Source: Malania oleifera
Lineage: Eukaryota > Streptophyta > Magnoliopsida > Santalales > Ximeniaceae
Direction of reading: 5' to 3'
Length of the DNA: 64,000 bases
Assembly (NCBI RefSeq): GCF_029873635.1
Contig: NC_080422.1
Location: forward strand, 13,733,936-13,797,935
Positions 25,420 to 37,394 of this stretch are shown here, one piece after another. Position numbers and translations under genes: made by a program. Every line of letters starts with the position of its first letter. The first letter of the stretch is position 1. The notes under the pieces were generated by a model. That model worked only from the letters and a program-made list of their open reading frames with translations, was not told where the DNA came from and did not search any database.

Positions 25420-26760
25420 ATACTTGAGGACATTCGGGTAGTCAGCGAGTTCCCGGATGTGTTTCCAGATGATTAACCCGATTTACCTCTGGATCGTGAG
25501 GTGGAGTTTGTGATAGAGTTGCTTCCCGGTAAGGCACTGATCTCTAAAGCTCTGTACCGGATAGCTCTCGCAGAACTTTGGGAGTTGAAGGAGTAGTTGT
25601 AGGAATTACTAAACAAGGGATTCATTCAACCTAGTGTTTCGCCCTGGGGAGCTCCAATACTGTTTTAACAAGGTAACTGTGAAAAATCGCTATCCTTTAC
25701 CTCGTATAGATAATCTTTTTGACCAGTTGCAGGGGACGCAAGTCTTTTCGAAGATCGAATTGCGATCAAGATATCATCAGGTGAGGGTTAGAGCGGAGGA
25801 CGTAGCGAAGATAGCTTTCTGAACCAGATATGGCCACTATGAGTTTTTAGTCATACCTTTTGGGTTGACAAATGCTCTGGAGGTGTTCATGGTTTTGATG
25901 AACAGGGTTTTCCATTAGTACCTAGATCGATTCATAGTGGTATTCATTGACGACATTCTAGTATACTCAAGGAGTACGGAAAAGCACGTGGAACATTTCA
26001 TGTTAGTGTTACAGATTTTGCGGGCGAAGAAGTTGTATGCTAAACTGAAGAAGTGTGAGTTCTGGTTAAGTCAGATTGCGTTCTTAGGCCAAGTGGTTAC
26101 TATGGATGGTATATCAGTTGATCTTAGAAAAATTGAAGCTGTGGCCAACTGGGTAAGGTCGAAGAATGTGCAGGAGGTTCAAAGTTTTATGAGACTGGCG
26201 AGTTACTATCGTCGATTCGTGGAGGGTTTCTTTAAATTATCTGGGCCTCTGACTCGATTAACTAGAAAGGGAGTCTAGTTTGAGTGGACTAGTGATTGCC
26301 AGCAGTGCTTTCAGGAGTTGAAGCACCAGTTGATTACTGCTCCAGTGTTAACCATTCCTTCGGGGGATGGTGGGTTTGTGATTTATAGCGACGCATCTCT
26401 GAAAGGTCTGGGATGTGTGCTTATGCAGCAGGGTAAGGTAGTAGCTTATGTCTCTCAGCAACTGAAGGAATATGAGAAGAACTACCCTACGCATGATCTG
26501 TAATTGGCTGCTATGGTATATGCACTGAAGATCTGGCGACATTATCTGTACGGGGTGTAGTGTGAGATCTTCACTGACCATAAGAGCCTCGGGTATTTCT
26601 TCACACAGAAGGAATTGAACATGAGACAGAGGTAGTGGCTAGAGTTGATTAAAGATTATGATTGCACGATCAGTTTTCACCTAAGGAAAGCTAATGTGGT
26701 GGCTGATGCATTGAGTCGAAAGTCAGGGCCTACGGCTGTATCTGCGGTTGTAACTCAGTG
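25420..26760 (+). mobile_element. Chromovirus reverse transcriptase and RNase H part
   Basis: RT motifs visible are [33 protein letters not shown] and the active site [12 protein letters not shown]. RNase H follows with [15 protein letters not shown] and ends near ADALSRK. Fossil pieces only. Confidence 0.9.
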
Positions 26761-26791
26761 TCACATCAGATAAGATTTAGAGAGCTCGGGT

Positions 26792-27760
26792 ATGGAGTTT
26801 GTGTCTGGTGATCATCAGGCTTTCATCGCTAGTTTGGTGATCCAACTGACGTTGTTTGAGCGTATAAAAGCAGCGCAGGCTAGTGATGCAGAGTTGATAG
26901 AGGTTATGGAAAAGGTACAGCAGGAACTGGCTACAGAGTTTAACATCTCTGAAGGAGGTGTGTTGAGGTTTGGGACAAGACTGTGTGTTCCGAATGATGA
27001 TGAGATCAGGAGGATGATTCTAGAGGAAGCGCATCGTTCTATGTATATGGTACATCCTGATAATACGAAGATGTATCGGGACTTGCTCGAGACCTTCTGG
27101 TGTTCTGGTATGAAGAGGTAGATTACTCAGTTCGTGGAGCAATGTCTGACTTGTCAGCAGGTGAAAGCTGAACATTAGATGCCGGCAGGGCCGTTGCAGC
27201 CTTTGCCTATTCCAGTGTGGAAATATGAGCATATTTCCATGGACTTTGTGATCGGATTGCCACCAGCGCTTCACGGGCAGAATGCTATTTGGGTGATCTT
27301 GGATAGATTGATGAAATCTACACATTTCATACCGATGAAAGTTGGTTATTCTTTGAGTAGGCTAGCAAATTTGTATGTGCATGAGATTGTGAGAATGCAC
27401 GGAGTACCAGTGTTCAAAGTATCGGATCGGGATCCGAGGTTCACTTCTCGATTATGGATGAGCTTGCAAGAGGCATTGGGGATGAAGCTTACTTTCAGTA
27501 CAACATTCCACCCCCATACTGATGGACAGTCGAAGAGGACAATTCAGATATTAGAAGATATGTTGCGATCTTGTGTCTTAGACTTCGGTGGTAGCTGGAT
27601 ATAGTTTATGTCACTTGTGGAATTCGCTTATAATAACAGCTTCTAGTCTAGTATAGGGATGGCACCATTCGAGGATTTGTATGGTTGGAGGTATCGATCA
27701 CCTTTGTGTTGGGATGAGGTTGGTGAACGTCAGGTGTTAGGGCCGGAACTTATGCAATAG
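26792..27760 (+). mobile_element. Chromovirus integrase part
   Basis: Integrase core pieces are recognisable: WKYEHISMDFVIGLPP, DRLMKSTHF, SDRDPRFTSRLW and FHPHTDGQSKRTIQILEDML. Fossil. Confidence 0.9.
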
Positions 27761-27772
27761 GCGTCTGAGAAG

Positions 27773-28318
27773 GTGGGTTTGATCTGGGAGAGGATTAGAT
27801 CAACTCAGAGTCAGCAGAAGAGTTACACAGATGTTCGCCGCCTTGATTTAGAGTTTGAAGTGGGAAGTAAGGTATTTCTACCTATTGCTCCAATGAAAAG
27901 GGTGATGAGATTTGGGAGGAAGGGCAAGCTGAGCCCGAGGTATATCGGACCATTTGAGGTACTTGAGCGAGTGGGTCCAGTAGCCTACAGGATTGCATTA
28001 CCTCCAGTACTTTCGAGGGTCCATGATGTGTTTCACGTATCCATGTTAAGGAGGTACGTGTTGGATCCTTCACATGTTATTAGTTATGATGAGTTGGAAA
28101 TTGGGGATACTTTAGCGTATGAGGAAATACCTGTTCAGGTTCTGGACCGTAAAGTTCAGAAGTTTCATACCAAAGAGATACCGTTAGTGAAGGTATTGTG
28201 GCGGAACCACGAGTTTGAGGAAGCCTCTTGGGAACTAGAAACGAAAATATGCCGGAATATCCGCAGTTGTTTTAAGCGCTTGTACATGATCCTACTGTGG
28301 GTTGGGATAGGTGGTTAG
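27773..28318 (+). mobile_element. Chromovirus integrase tail and chromodomain
   Basis: The GPF/Y-type module (LSPRYIGPFEVLERVGPVAY, then VFHVSMLRRYV) is followed by a chromodomain with VKVLWRNHEFEEASWELE. This last domain directs integration of such elements to particular chromatin and defines the chromovirus assignment. Confidence 0.9.
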
Positions 28319-28609
28319 TCGTCGGGAGTGTGTGTGTATTGTGAACTCCTGAGACCGTTGTATATGTAAGCACGGTATTCCTCCTCCATAAGTGAGGGTA
28401 TGTATGTGTATGTGTATGATGGGACTGCGCTGTGGTGATCGCCAATTTGCTCTTGAGTTGTGTCTATGTGTTCGATTGTATGTAGGAATCTGGGAAAAAG
28501 AGATGGCAAATTTCAAGGACGAAATTTTTGTAAGGAGAGGAGATTGTAAGAACCCGAACCGTGATAATGGGTTTATATATATAAAGAGAGGGACATTTTG
28601 GTAAAAGAG

Positions 28610-28809
28610 CAGATTCGTCGACAAAGCCAGATTTCGTCAACAAAGCCTTTGTTCTTCTCGTCGATGAAATTCAAAGACTCGCCGATGAGGAGAAGCCGAG
28701 GAGTCTCGGGAAAATCGGAGATCCCAGATTCGTTGACGAGGCCATTGATTCATCGACGAAGGAACCATTTCGTCGACGAATTGGGCCGGGTCAAAGGGCT
28801 ATAAAAGGA
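28610..28809 (+). promoter_or_regulatory. GTCGAC palindrome array and TATA box in the 3' LTR
   Basis: About seven variants of TCGTCGACGA (for example TTCGTCGACAAA, CTCGTCGATGAA, TTCGTTGACGAG, TTCGTCGACGAA) lie between 28615 and 28780, followed by the TATA box CTATAAAAGG at 28800-28809. That is the position of an LTR promoter's upstream control region; a regulatory role is inferred. Confidence 0.55.
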
Positions 28810-29321
28810 AATTTTCATTACTTCTTCATTAAGAAATCTCAATCTTATCTCTCTCTCTCTCTCTCTAAAACTCTCTCTACTCTCTTTCTCTCTCTAGATT
28901 TCTTCATCGATCGTTGATGGAATCGAAAATCTGAAGTTACCGCAAGGATCGTGGAAGGATTCTTTACAATTTCTACAGATCGAAATTTCATTTCAGAGAT
29001 TTTTGAGTTTTGGCGTAAAATCGAGGTAAGGCTCGGTTTTCATTTCTGATCAAGTAGTTTTATAGGAAACTGTGTTGTGAGTATATTCTATACTATTGAT
29101 TGTAGATTTTGGAAATCGGTTCACTGTTTAGGGGCCTTGGAGTTTGCGATTTGTTATCCGGGGAAAGGTAAAGGGAACTATGTTTATATTGGTTATTTTT
29201 GAAATCGGACTTGGTGGAATTGTGGTCCACGATCTTGTGTGTGTTTTGACTACTCATTTGGGGGGATCTAACGAGGAAAACTATGGGTTTTTCATTATTA
29301 TAGTTTTGGGAAAAAGGGAGC

Positions 29322-29766
29322 TGTTAGGAATATACGAACAAATTCCCGAAACTTGTGAGAAACAAATAGAGATAGAATAACGCCAAAGAAAAATTCAATC
29401 ACACGCACAAGACAATATTTACGTGGTTCGGCAATTTTGCCTACGTCCACGGAGTTGAAGGGATTTCAATATTATCAGGAAAAAAGCACAGAGAGTGCGG
29501 CGATACAATTCTCTCACTCTCGTTTTCTCTCGCGGATACAACCACACAAACCCTAATCACCCGAAAGCACCCTTTTTATATGTTGCGCCTAGGGTTCCGT
29601 TCCGAATGGGCTCCAAAAATTTTCCCCGAGGGCGTTGACCCCCGGACCCCCTCGCAGCCTAAGCCTTCGCTCCATGGACTAAACCTTAGGATAGAAATCT
29701 CTAATTAAACAGAGGTCGGGTCGTCATCCAAATTAAGATACAACTAGGCTCCACAAAAGTCCAACA
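29322..29766. mobile_element. Solo LTR nested in the chromovirus 3' LTR
   Basis: 445 bp from TGTTAGGAAT to GTCCAACA, absent from the otherwise matching position of the 5' LTR (about 22513), which shows the empty site. The flanks GGAGC and AGAGT look like an imperfect 5-bp duplication. It contains ACGTGGTTCGGCAATTTTGC, a phrase common in small plant LTR elements, and a related phrase is at 48015. Confidence 0.8.
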
Positions 29767-30807
29767 AGAGTGACGGGCTGAATCCCGGGTTTTGTTGAAA
29801 ACCGAGTATATGTGTGATTTATACTGTGATATTGGGATGGTCGTGCCTTGACTTTGTTTAAACTGTATTTGTTTGGAAAACCATGATTTAGATTACCAAA
29901 TGGGTGTGGTTTGTTTGGTTATATGAGCATGCATGTGTGTGTGATATGTTGAAATGCTAGTAGGAATTAGGTTCCGAAATTGTTCCAGGTACTGAGAGTG
30001 TTCGGCTCTATATCCGAGGGCATGTGTTTATCGCCTGCCACATAGGCAAGAGTGTCCGGCTCTATATCTAAGGGCGTGATCCTATACCAGCAGATCAGGT
30101 CGAAGGGAGTGGATCCACTAGTTAGCGCCGGTACGATGCCATGGGAGTCTGGGACTAGCCATGTGCCGGTGACGCCGTGCTTCACGGATTGGCTGGGCCA
30201 AAGCTGGATCTTCGCGAACCGGCTTCGGGGCGAAGGGTGTGACGACACTGGGATTGCTGATCATGTGTGTGTGTGCGTGTTTGCACTATGTAAACTAGTA
30301 CTGGAATGCATTTAACTGCGTGTATGTTGTATCATGATAACACTTAAATGCCACACACCGATATAAACCGTGTTCTTCCTTACTAAGAGGTGTATCATCC
30401 CCACTGTACGTACATTTTTACAGGTCCTTCGAGTAACCAGAACTAGCGTCCTAATGTAAGGAGCGTAGTGGCCAGTGTACTGCGTTTAGCGCTTGGGTAA
30501 GTGCTAGGGCTGTATTTTTAATGAGTTGCCATTTTGAGATGTTTTGGGCACCCATTTGTATGTTTTGATAGAGTCATGTTCTACTCTTGTATAGACTCTA
30601 GTATTGTACTGTATATGTGTATATAGATGACCTTTTTTCACTGCATATATGATTATGATTGGATGTGTTTAGGGTACCTAGGAACCCCATTGGGTTGGAC
30701 CCTTATCCACTATACTGTATCTTTGGATGTTTATCAGTTACAAGGACATGTTAGGTTACATTCTCACCCCCCGGGTCCCATTTTCGGGTTTGGGGCGTGA
30801 CACCTGG

Positions 30808-31912
30808 GTCCAGGTGGATTATGATTTATTGGGTTAATTATGATTTTACAGGACTTTTATATGGAGACTATTATTATGGGAAAAAATTATATAGGAAAAT
30901 AAGCAAGTTATTGGGCTTGTTTCTAAGCAGGGCTTGCGAGTGTAGGTTAGCATGTGGGTCTAGGGGCTTGAGGGTTAGGTTGGTCAGTAGGCTTTGCGTG
31001 TCTGCTTGCTTGGGATATGCTCCTTTCCTTTTTCTGACTGAGTACCTGTAATATATGACAACTATGGAAGAAGAAAGACAAAAGTAGCCATACTAACCTT
31101 GTGTCTTCTACTCCTTTGGGTCTTCTTACCCCTACGTTCTCCTCTTTCTATGCTCTTACTCCTATGCTTGGGGCGTTCTATGGGCTAGAATTATGTTCCC
31201 TTTGGTTGGTAGGGGAGCCTTCTGGTTATAGGGCAATGAGCCTCGCAACTTTCTTCTATGAGAATGGTAGGATGTTGCCCACCTCTCTTTTCTTTAGGAT
31301 TTTACCCTCGAAACTTCACCAGCAAACCCTTTTACTTATGATCATATCTCTCAATTATTTTCCCTCTGATTTCTCTCTTTCTTGGTGTGTCATCTACCCT
31401 CTGCAAAGGCCCTTATTTATAGGGTAGGGGCCTCAGCCAAGACAGGCAACAAATAAAACCTTCCTTTTCTAGCACTTTCCTTGTGTTCAATTTTCGCACG
31501 TGCTTTCCTTCCTATAGTAAGAAATCTCATCCTTCTTGTGATTTGGTCGATTCTCTTTATTTATGGGTCATTGGCCTAAGAGTGGGTTGAGATACATGTC
31601 AATCTTGAGATTTTCTCCAATTAATTACAGAATTACTCAAATTTTGCTCCCTTTACTGCTTGATTTCTTTCTGTTTTTGGATGTAGGTACTCGTGAAGAT
31701 GCTTTTGGATATTTTGTGCATTATGCGGAATTTTTGTCCCCCCCCCCCCCTAACTGTGTTTTATGTATTTTTGTATTTCCTTGTGATGTATTTCTTTATA
31801 TTTTCTTTATTATTGATGTATTTCCTTGTATTCTGTATTTCATGTATTTGTACAAAAAATGAATAAAATATGTTATTTTAAAAAGGCTCGGTTAAAATTG
31901 GGTGTCTACATC
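30808..31912 (-). mobile_element. Tat-type LTR, minus orientation
   Basis: Read on the minus strand it opens TGTAGACACCCAATTTTAAC at 31912 and has a clear TATA box CTATAAATAAGG near 31410-31422. The low-coordinate edge is uncertain; part of 30808-31000 may instead continue the LTR split by the chromovirus. Small plus-strand frames here are not genes. Confidence 0.5.
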
Positions 31913-31944
31913 AGTGAGATCAAAATGATGTCCTATATGTCATT

Positions 31945-31947
<3 letters not shown>

Positions 31948-32014
<67 letters not shown>
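31948..32014. repeat. (AT)n microsatellite
   Basis: About 66 bases of uninterrupted AT dinucleotide. Confidence 0.95.
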
Positions 32015-32016
<2 letters not shown>

Positions 32017-32109
32017 GAGTGGCAAACTCTATTCCTCAGAAGAAAAGTATCACAAGAAAAATCATTTGTGATATAGAATCGCATGAATTTGTTAGAATTT
32101 ATTGAGTGA

Positions 32110-32335
32110 TAAAAAGTTAACTAATTCCTCCAAATGATAGGATGACACATGACCTAGATTTTTTTTCATGTGATGATTTTCTTGTAATGATAAATTTAAT
32201 TCCATTTTGTCCGATTCCATTCACTTCATGTTTAGTATGTAGGAATGGAATGATATCAAGCATAATAGAATTAAATTTTCATTTCATTCATTTCCTACCC
32301 CTATTCTATTTCATAAATCAAACATGACAAATTCA
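32110..32335. mobile_element. MITE-like fragment
   Basis: AT-rich and non-coding, with GGAATGGAATGATATC and an end TTCTATTTCATAAATCAAAC, which on the other strand is a common plant MITE terminus. Ends are approximate. Confidence 0.35.
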
Positions 32336-32559
32336 TTCGCACCAAAGATACTATTATCCTATCTTTGGGAAAGATCTTGAGTTTGAATTTGTTGTAAATT
32401 TAGACAAAAAATAATATAAAATAATATTAAAATTTGTCCAAATCCAAATTTAAGGCCCGAAATTCATGCTCCTAAATATTGCCTTAGTATTTTCAAGTTT
32501 ACCAACAATCTTGTTTATTGTGAAATTCATCCCACTTTTTTTTTTCTATCTCAAGGGCA

Positions 32560-32960
32560 AGATTCAAGGAAAGCTCCATTTCAATGAAAAGTCAGAAGAT
32601 TTCTTCTCATTGTTGCATTTGCTTATGTCTAGTTTAGATTATTCTATGCCTCTTAATTTAAAATCAAAAGCATATATATAATCTGCCTTGGGGCAGGGAG
32701 GGGTGTATAACACATTATTCCCTCTTTTGTTTTGTTTTCCTTTATTTTATTTTATTTTATTTTCTTGAGTCTATTGGAGGTTTGTTTGAGTTATACAATA
32801 GAAGAAAGTTCATTTTCTATATAAGCAATAATTGCACGTCCACCTAACCTAATTTCCTAAACTTCAAAGATCTTTAAGACCATATGAGTCTATGATATTA
32901 TGGGCTTAAGTGGTTGCAGAAGATAGGAGAAAATGGATTTTGGGCCTCATGCACCTAAAT
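32560..32960 (+). repeat. Duplicated flank upstream of CPS copy A
   Basis: The stretch matches 63390-64000 over several blocks, including ATCTGCCTTGGGGCAGGGAG, GAGTCTATTGGAGGTTTGTT, TTGCACGTCCACCTAACCTA and CATGGGCTTAAGTGGT-like sequence. It is part of the unit that was duplicated together with the CPS genes. Confidence 0.8.
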
Positions 32961-33171
32961 CTCTCGTGACTGTAATATATATATATTACTCAAAATTGAA
33001 CCATTGCCACCAATTTTATCAACCTCATATATCAATAAAATTTTTACTACTAGTTTTAGTTTTATATATCAATTTTTGTACTTCCATATACATGGGCCAG
33101 TATTAATATTTGTGCAAGTACATTTTTAGGTCAAATATGCTATTTTCTAATAAAAGAAGTGTTGAGCCTCA

Positions 33172-33172
<1 letters not shown>

Positions 33173-33234
<62 letters not shown>
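33173..33234. repeat. (CT)n microsatellite before CPS copy A
   Basis: About 60 bases of CT, ending next to sequence homologous to the 5' leader of copy B. Confidence 0.95.
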
Positions 33235-33236
<2 letters not shown>

Positions 33237-33643
33237 CCTTATAAGCAAGCTCTTCAATTCCTTCCCCCCAGCAGGAAAGCAAAAGAGCATGTGCTTTCTT
33301 ACTAATATTAGCTTCATTAAATGTGTATGACTGCCTCATTGTTTATTCATGCTCTCTATCTATTAGTCATTTAAGATATAAATATACACGCACGTCTACA
33401 GAAATAATCCACTCTCATGTTGAGATTTCAAACCTATTAGTATGGTTTTCTATTAGGAACAGTTCCTTCATACAAAATTTAAAATCTATTAAATTATAAA
33501 ATATTACCAACTCAAACAAACCATAAAAATACTTTGATTTGAATTTTATTAAAATAATTTCATACCTTTTTAACTTTACTACTTTACTTCATGCTTAATG
33601 TTTGTCCATTTTTAATAATAATAATAATAATAAATGTGGGTGG

Positions 33644-33867
33644 GTGTTGGACAGGATACCAAACGACATAATGCATCTACTGCCCACAACACTGCTGTAT
33701 AGCTGCAGTGCTCAGATGGGGAAAAACTCCTAAACCTAAAAATAAATGTGGGTGGGTGTTGGATATGATACCAAAGGACACAATGCATCTAGTGCCCACA
33801 ACACTGCTGTATAGCTGCAGTGCTCAGATGGGTCTTTCCTCTTCTCGCCATCCTCCACTGCCTTTGC
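33644..33867 (+). repeat. 112-bp tandem duplication within a CPS copy A exon
   Basis: GGGTGTTGGACAGGATACC (33642) and GGGTGTTGGATATGATACC (33754) start two copies of the exon encoding IPxDxMHxxPTTLLYS. In both, LLYS runs directly into the CSAQM frame because the bases encoding the following EGM...LDWEKL segment (present in copy B at about 49880-49925) are missing. Confidence 0.8.
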
Positions 33868-34663
33868 CCTCGTCCACAAACCAAAAACCCTAAGTGCCTT
33901 GCTTATCTCAGCAATGCTGCTAAAAAATTTAATGGTGGAGGTAATTAATCAATATTATTTCATTAATTATGAATGCATTTTATTATTCCTGCCCTTGCTT
34001 TTAATTCAATTCAATTCAATTAATTTGTCTTAGTTAATTGATTTCTAACTAATTAAGTTTACTAATGCTTTATTCAACTGAATAGTACCAAATGTTTATC
34101 TAGTGGACTTGTTTGAACGTATTTAGTGTTAGATTACCACTTTACCTAAAAGCTTAAGCTATTAGGTTGTGGGTCAACAATGTATATCAAGTTTTAACAA
34201 TTGGGTCGTGCATCCGTTGGAATGCCTCGGGATTTCTCAATATTTCTAACCGGAGACTACAACATGTGCTCGTTATGTTCATAGATACTTTGTTAATGTG
34301 CTACTATATTCAACACAACTCTTATTACATTTGAATGGAATAAAATAAAATAAAACGTATATAATGAATATGTAAATTAATTAGCAATCAATTTCATTTC
34401 TTTTCTATGTATCGAATACTATCATCAATGTGCCCTTGAATAATAAATTTAGATATTGGACTAAACGAGAAATTTATTGGGCAAGAAATACACCAGTTCA
34501 TGACATAGATGACACAGCCATAGGATTCAAGCTTTTCAGACTACAAGGCTCGATGTCTCCACAGGTAATTTCATTATTTTAAGGGAAAATTAAGTTTGTG
34601 TTCTAAAAATATCTTGAATTTATGTGTGCTCGGGATAATTTTGACGATCAAGAAAGTTGTTAT

Positions 34664-36874
34664 TGTAGAGACCCGAAGAATTATAGTAATTAAAAAATAA
34701 AATAAAAGAGAGAAAAAGAAAATTTTCAAAAGAGGACTCACAAGGTCTCACCAATGAACGCAGGGCGCTCGTCGACGAGCATCCTTCCTGAGTTCGTCAA
34801 CGTGGACACGTGTCTCGTCGATGAGAACTTACCGAGCGGGCTGATTTCGGGGCCTGAAACTCGTCGACGAGGGTTAGATGTTCATCGACGAACTCCCTTC
34901 TGGACTTGTCGATGAGGTGACGTGGCTCGTTGACGAGGCCACGTGGTCAGTCATCTATAAATATGCAAACGATGATTTTTGACGAAAACTTCAGTCTCCC
35001 TTTCCTTTCTCTCTCTAGATTTCGGATTCTCTGCCTTCTCTCTACCATTCCAGCTCCGATTCTCCCCAGTTTGACAATCAAAAGCCACCACAGTGATCCT
35101 ACACCGATTCTCCCCAGTTCGACAACCTAACCAGAGCAGAAATTCGATTTGGGAAATTTGAGAACCATCCCAAAATCAGGGTAAGTGAATTTTTAGGTAT
35201 TTCTAGTATTACCAATTTTATCTGAACTTGAATTTTGTGTTGTGAGGATATATACTGGTGTTTTGTGGAATAAAATTAGGGTATTATATTTTTAGGGTTA
35301 TGGTGTTTTTAGGATCCTGTAGGCATGGTTGAGAAGCCCAACAGATATATTTTCAGAAGCTCAGGTATATTAAAGTTTAAGAAATTGTGAATAGGCAGGT
35401 TCAGAAAATATGAGTGGATAATTTTCTAGGGAAATTCAATGATTCACCAAGGAATTTGCATAAATTATTGCAAGATTTTGAGATTGGTATGCCGAGAGCA
35501 TGAGGGTAGAGTTGGAGGCGAGCCTCCCAGCCAGATAGGTAAGGGAAATATGTTATACTAGGAAATTCAGGAATCTTGACAGCAAAATATGGTATTTGTT
35601 TAACAAGGTGTAGAATATTAATTATATAGTTTTATGGATTTCAGAGCATGTGTTTTATTAGTTATGTGGCCTGAATAGATATTTGTTCAATATAGAGTTT
35701 ATACAAATTTTTTTTCAGAATACCATAACTTATCAGAATTTATGCACAGAGTATGTATTATCAGATTTTACAGAATTATAAATTATAGTGTGTGTGTATA
35801 TATATATATATGGACAGATTATTTATAAAAATATATTTTATAGACATATATTTTGCAACATTTACAGAATTTCATGATTTCCAAAACCATAACACTCATA
35901 CATTACAAATTATTCAATTAGATATTACAGATTATTCAGTCACATATTTCCATTAGATATTACAGTTATTTCAGTCAGATATTTCAATATTTCAGATCAG
36001 ATTTATAGTGTTATGGTTATTTTGAAATCATGATGAGATAGCAAGATAATACATATTTACAGTATTAGACCCTCATGAATTGGATCATTTATCAACAGAG
36101 CATGGTACTGTTGTAATTTTAGATCATTTTTCCAACTACCGTGTCATGGAGTTTGTGTCAGGGCCAGGCTGAGGATTGGTGGTGTGTAGTTCACTAGCTA
36201 CTGTGCCATGGAATTTGTGTCAGGGTCGAGCTGAGGAGGGGTAAAGGTTAAATCATGATATACAGTTTTCTAGGGTATTATCACAGTTACTTCTATGTTT
36301 ATAGATTTACAAAACAGTAGTAGATATTCTATAATACTAGAATTATGAATAAATAGTACTTAGAGATGTTAGTGGTATTTTAAACTATATGAGACGTTTT
36401 TCCACTTAAATTTAGTTTCAGTTATTTGTCAGTATAATATGTTTGTAAGCTCAGTTACAACACACACTAGTACTAGCATATTTCCTCTTATTGAGCATTG
36501 TCTCATCCCAGTGATTTAATATTTTTCAGGTGAACAAGTTAGGCGGGTTGATCAGACTCGCAGATAGAAAGGGCGAGTACACTATCCTATTTGTAGGGTA
36601 GGTTTTAATATATGGTTCTATTGTTGGGTAGCAACCAAGAGTTTTGGGATATATGATACTGGGATGAGGTGTAATTATGTAATTTTGTTTTGGGGAAAAA
36701 CTAGATTCTAGTATTGTAAATATGGATGTACGTTTTTATGTTTCCACTGTTTAGGTATGTAATATCAGAAAGGTTTCCTCTGTGCTCACTCGGGGCCTGG
36801 GAGGTTATAACAGATAATTCAAAGGTATCAAAGTAAATAGGTTAAAAAAATGGTATAATTTTTGGGTCGTTACA
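34664..36874 (+). mobile_element. Solo LTR in a CPS copy A intron
   Basis: 2.2 kb from TGTAGAGACCCGAAG to TTTGGGTCGTTACA, flanked by GTTAT on both sides (34659-34663 and 36875-36879). The intron sequence on each side matches the uninterrupted intron of copy B (50573-50758), which is the empty site. No coding domains remain. The LTR at 41590-43613 is of the same family but opposite orientation. Confidence 0.88.
34765..34964 (+). promoter_or_regulatory. GTCGAC palindrome array and TATA box in the solo LTR
   Basis: Seven variants lie at 34771-34942 (GCTCGTCGACGAGC, TCTCGTCGATGAGA, ACTCGTCGACGAGG, TTCATCGACGAA, CTTGTCGATGAGG, GCTCGTTGACGAGG and one more), followed at once by the TATA box CTATAAATAT (34955-34964). 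Confidence 0.55.
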
Positions 36875-36899
36875 GTTATTTTCATTGTTTAAACTATAA

Positions 36900-36936
<37 letters not shown>

Positions 36937-37020
36937 TTAGTGAAGAGCATATGTATGGTAATTAATTCCATTAATTATCTTTCTAATGATTATCTTTTAT
37001 GCACTTTTGTGATTAGACGT

Positions 37021-37394
37021 CAAAATAAGAGAAGTAGTAAATTGCAAGAAACAAAGAAGGAAAGAATGCAGAATTTTGGAGAGAAAAATTGAAACTCTCA
37101 CTTGTATTATTTCTTACATACAATGTACATCAACTAACTTTGTATATATACACACAAAAATGATAACAGATTAACCAAATAATTTCTAGTTAACAAGAAA
37201 ATAACTCAACAGACTGGCAAACCGTCGATGGTTTCAAGCAAAGAGCAAACTGTCGATAAATTAATTCGTAACTATCGATGGTTTGTGAGACGGTTTTAGG
37301 CAGAGAGCGAACCGTCGATAAATTCATTCATAATAGTTGATGGTTTGTGTCCTGAAGCTGACTTCACCATCTTGGAGTAAATTTAATGCTGCCC
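37021..37394 (-). repeat. 3' LTR of the outer copia
   Basis: It shares with 44960-45165 an ordered set of phrases (AAACCGTCGATGGTTT, TTTGTGAGACGGTTTT, ACCATCTTGGAGT). On the minus strand the polypurine-like GAGGGGCAGC follows at about 37392-37402. The GTCGAC-type motifs (five, 37218-37345) again lie upstream of a TATA-like GTATATATAC in the element's own orientation. Confidence 0.65.

Larger units (their letters stand above)
21898..30802 (+). mobile_element. Ty3/gypsy chromovirus (Tekay/Del-like), full structure, broken
   Basis: An 8.9-kb element with two long LTRs (21898-23549 and 28545-30802), a CCTGG target duplication (21893-21897 and 30803-30807), a tRNA-Met-type primer site (CTTGGTATCAGAGC, 23551-23564) and a polypurine tract ending in AGGAGAGGAGAT (to 28544). 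Gag, protease, RT, RNase H, integrase and a C-terminal chromodomain follow in gypsy order, and the chromodomain puts it in the chromovirus clade. The two LTRs differ by roughly 5 percent in the parts I compared; the 3' LTR also holds a solo LTR and about 150 extra bases. The coding part is broken in well over ten places. It is a fossil. Confidence 0.93.
28545..30802 (+). repeat. 3' LTR of the chromovirus
   Basis: 2.26 kb including the solo LTR at 29322-29766. It has an upstream block of repeated TCGTCGACGA-like motifs that is largely missing from the 5' LTR. It ends GGGCGTGACA before CCTGG. Confidence 0.92.

Noticed and set aside
31746-31862. Possible small membrane protein after a poly-C run
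   Set aside because: Lies inside a minus-oriented LTR and is hydrophobic only by composition.
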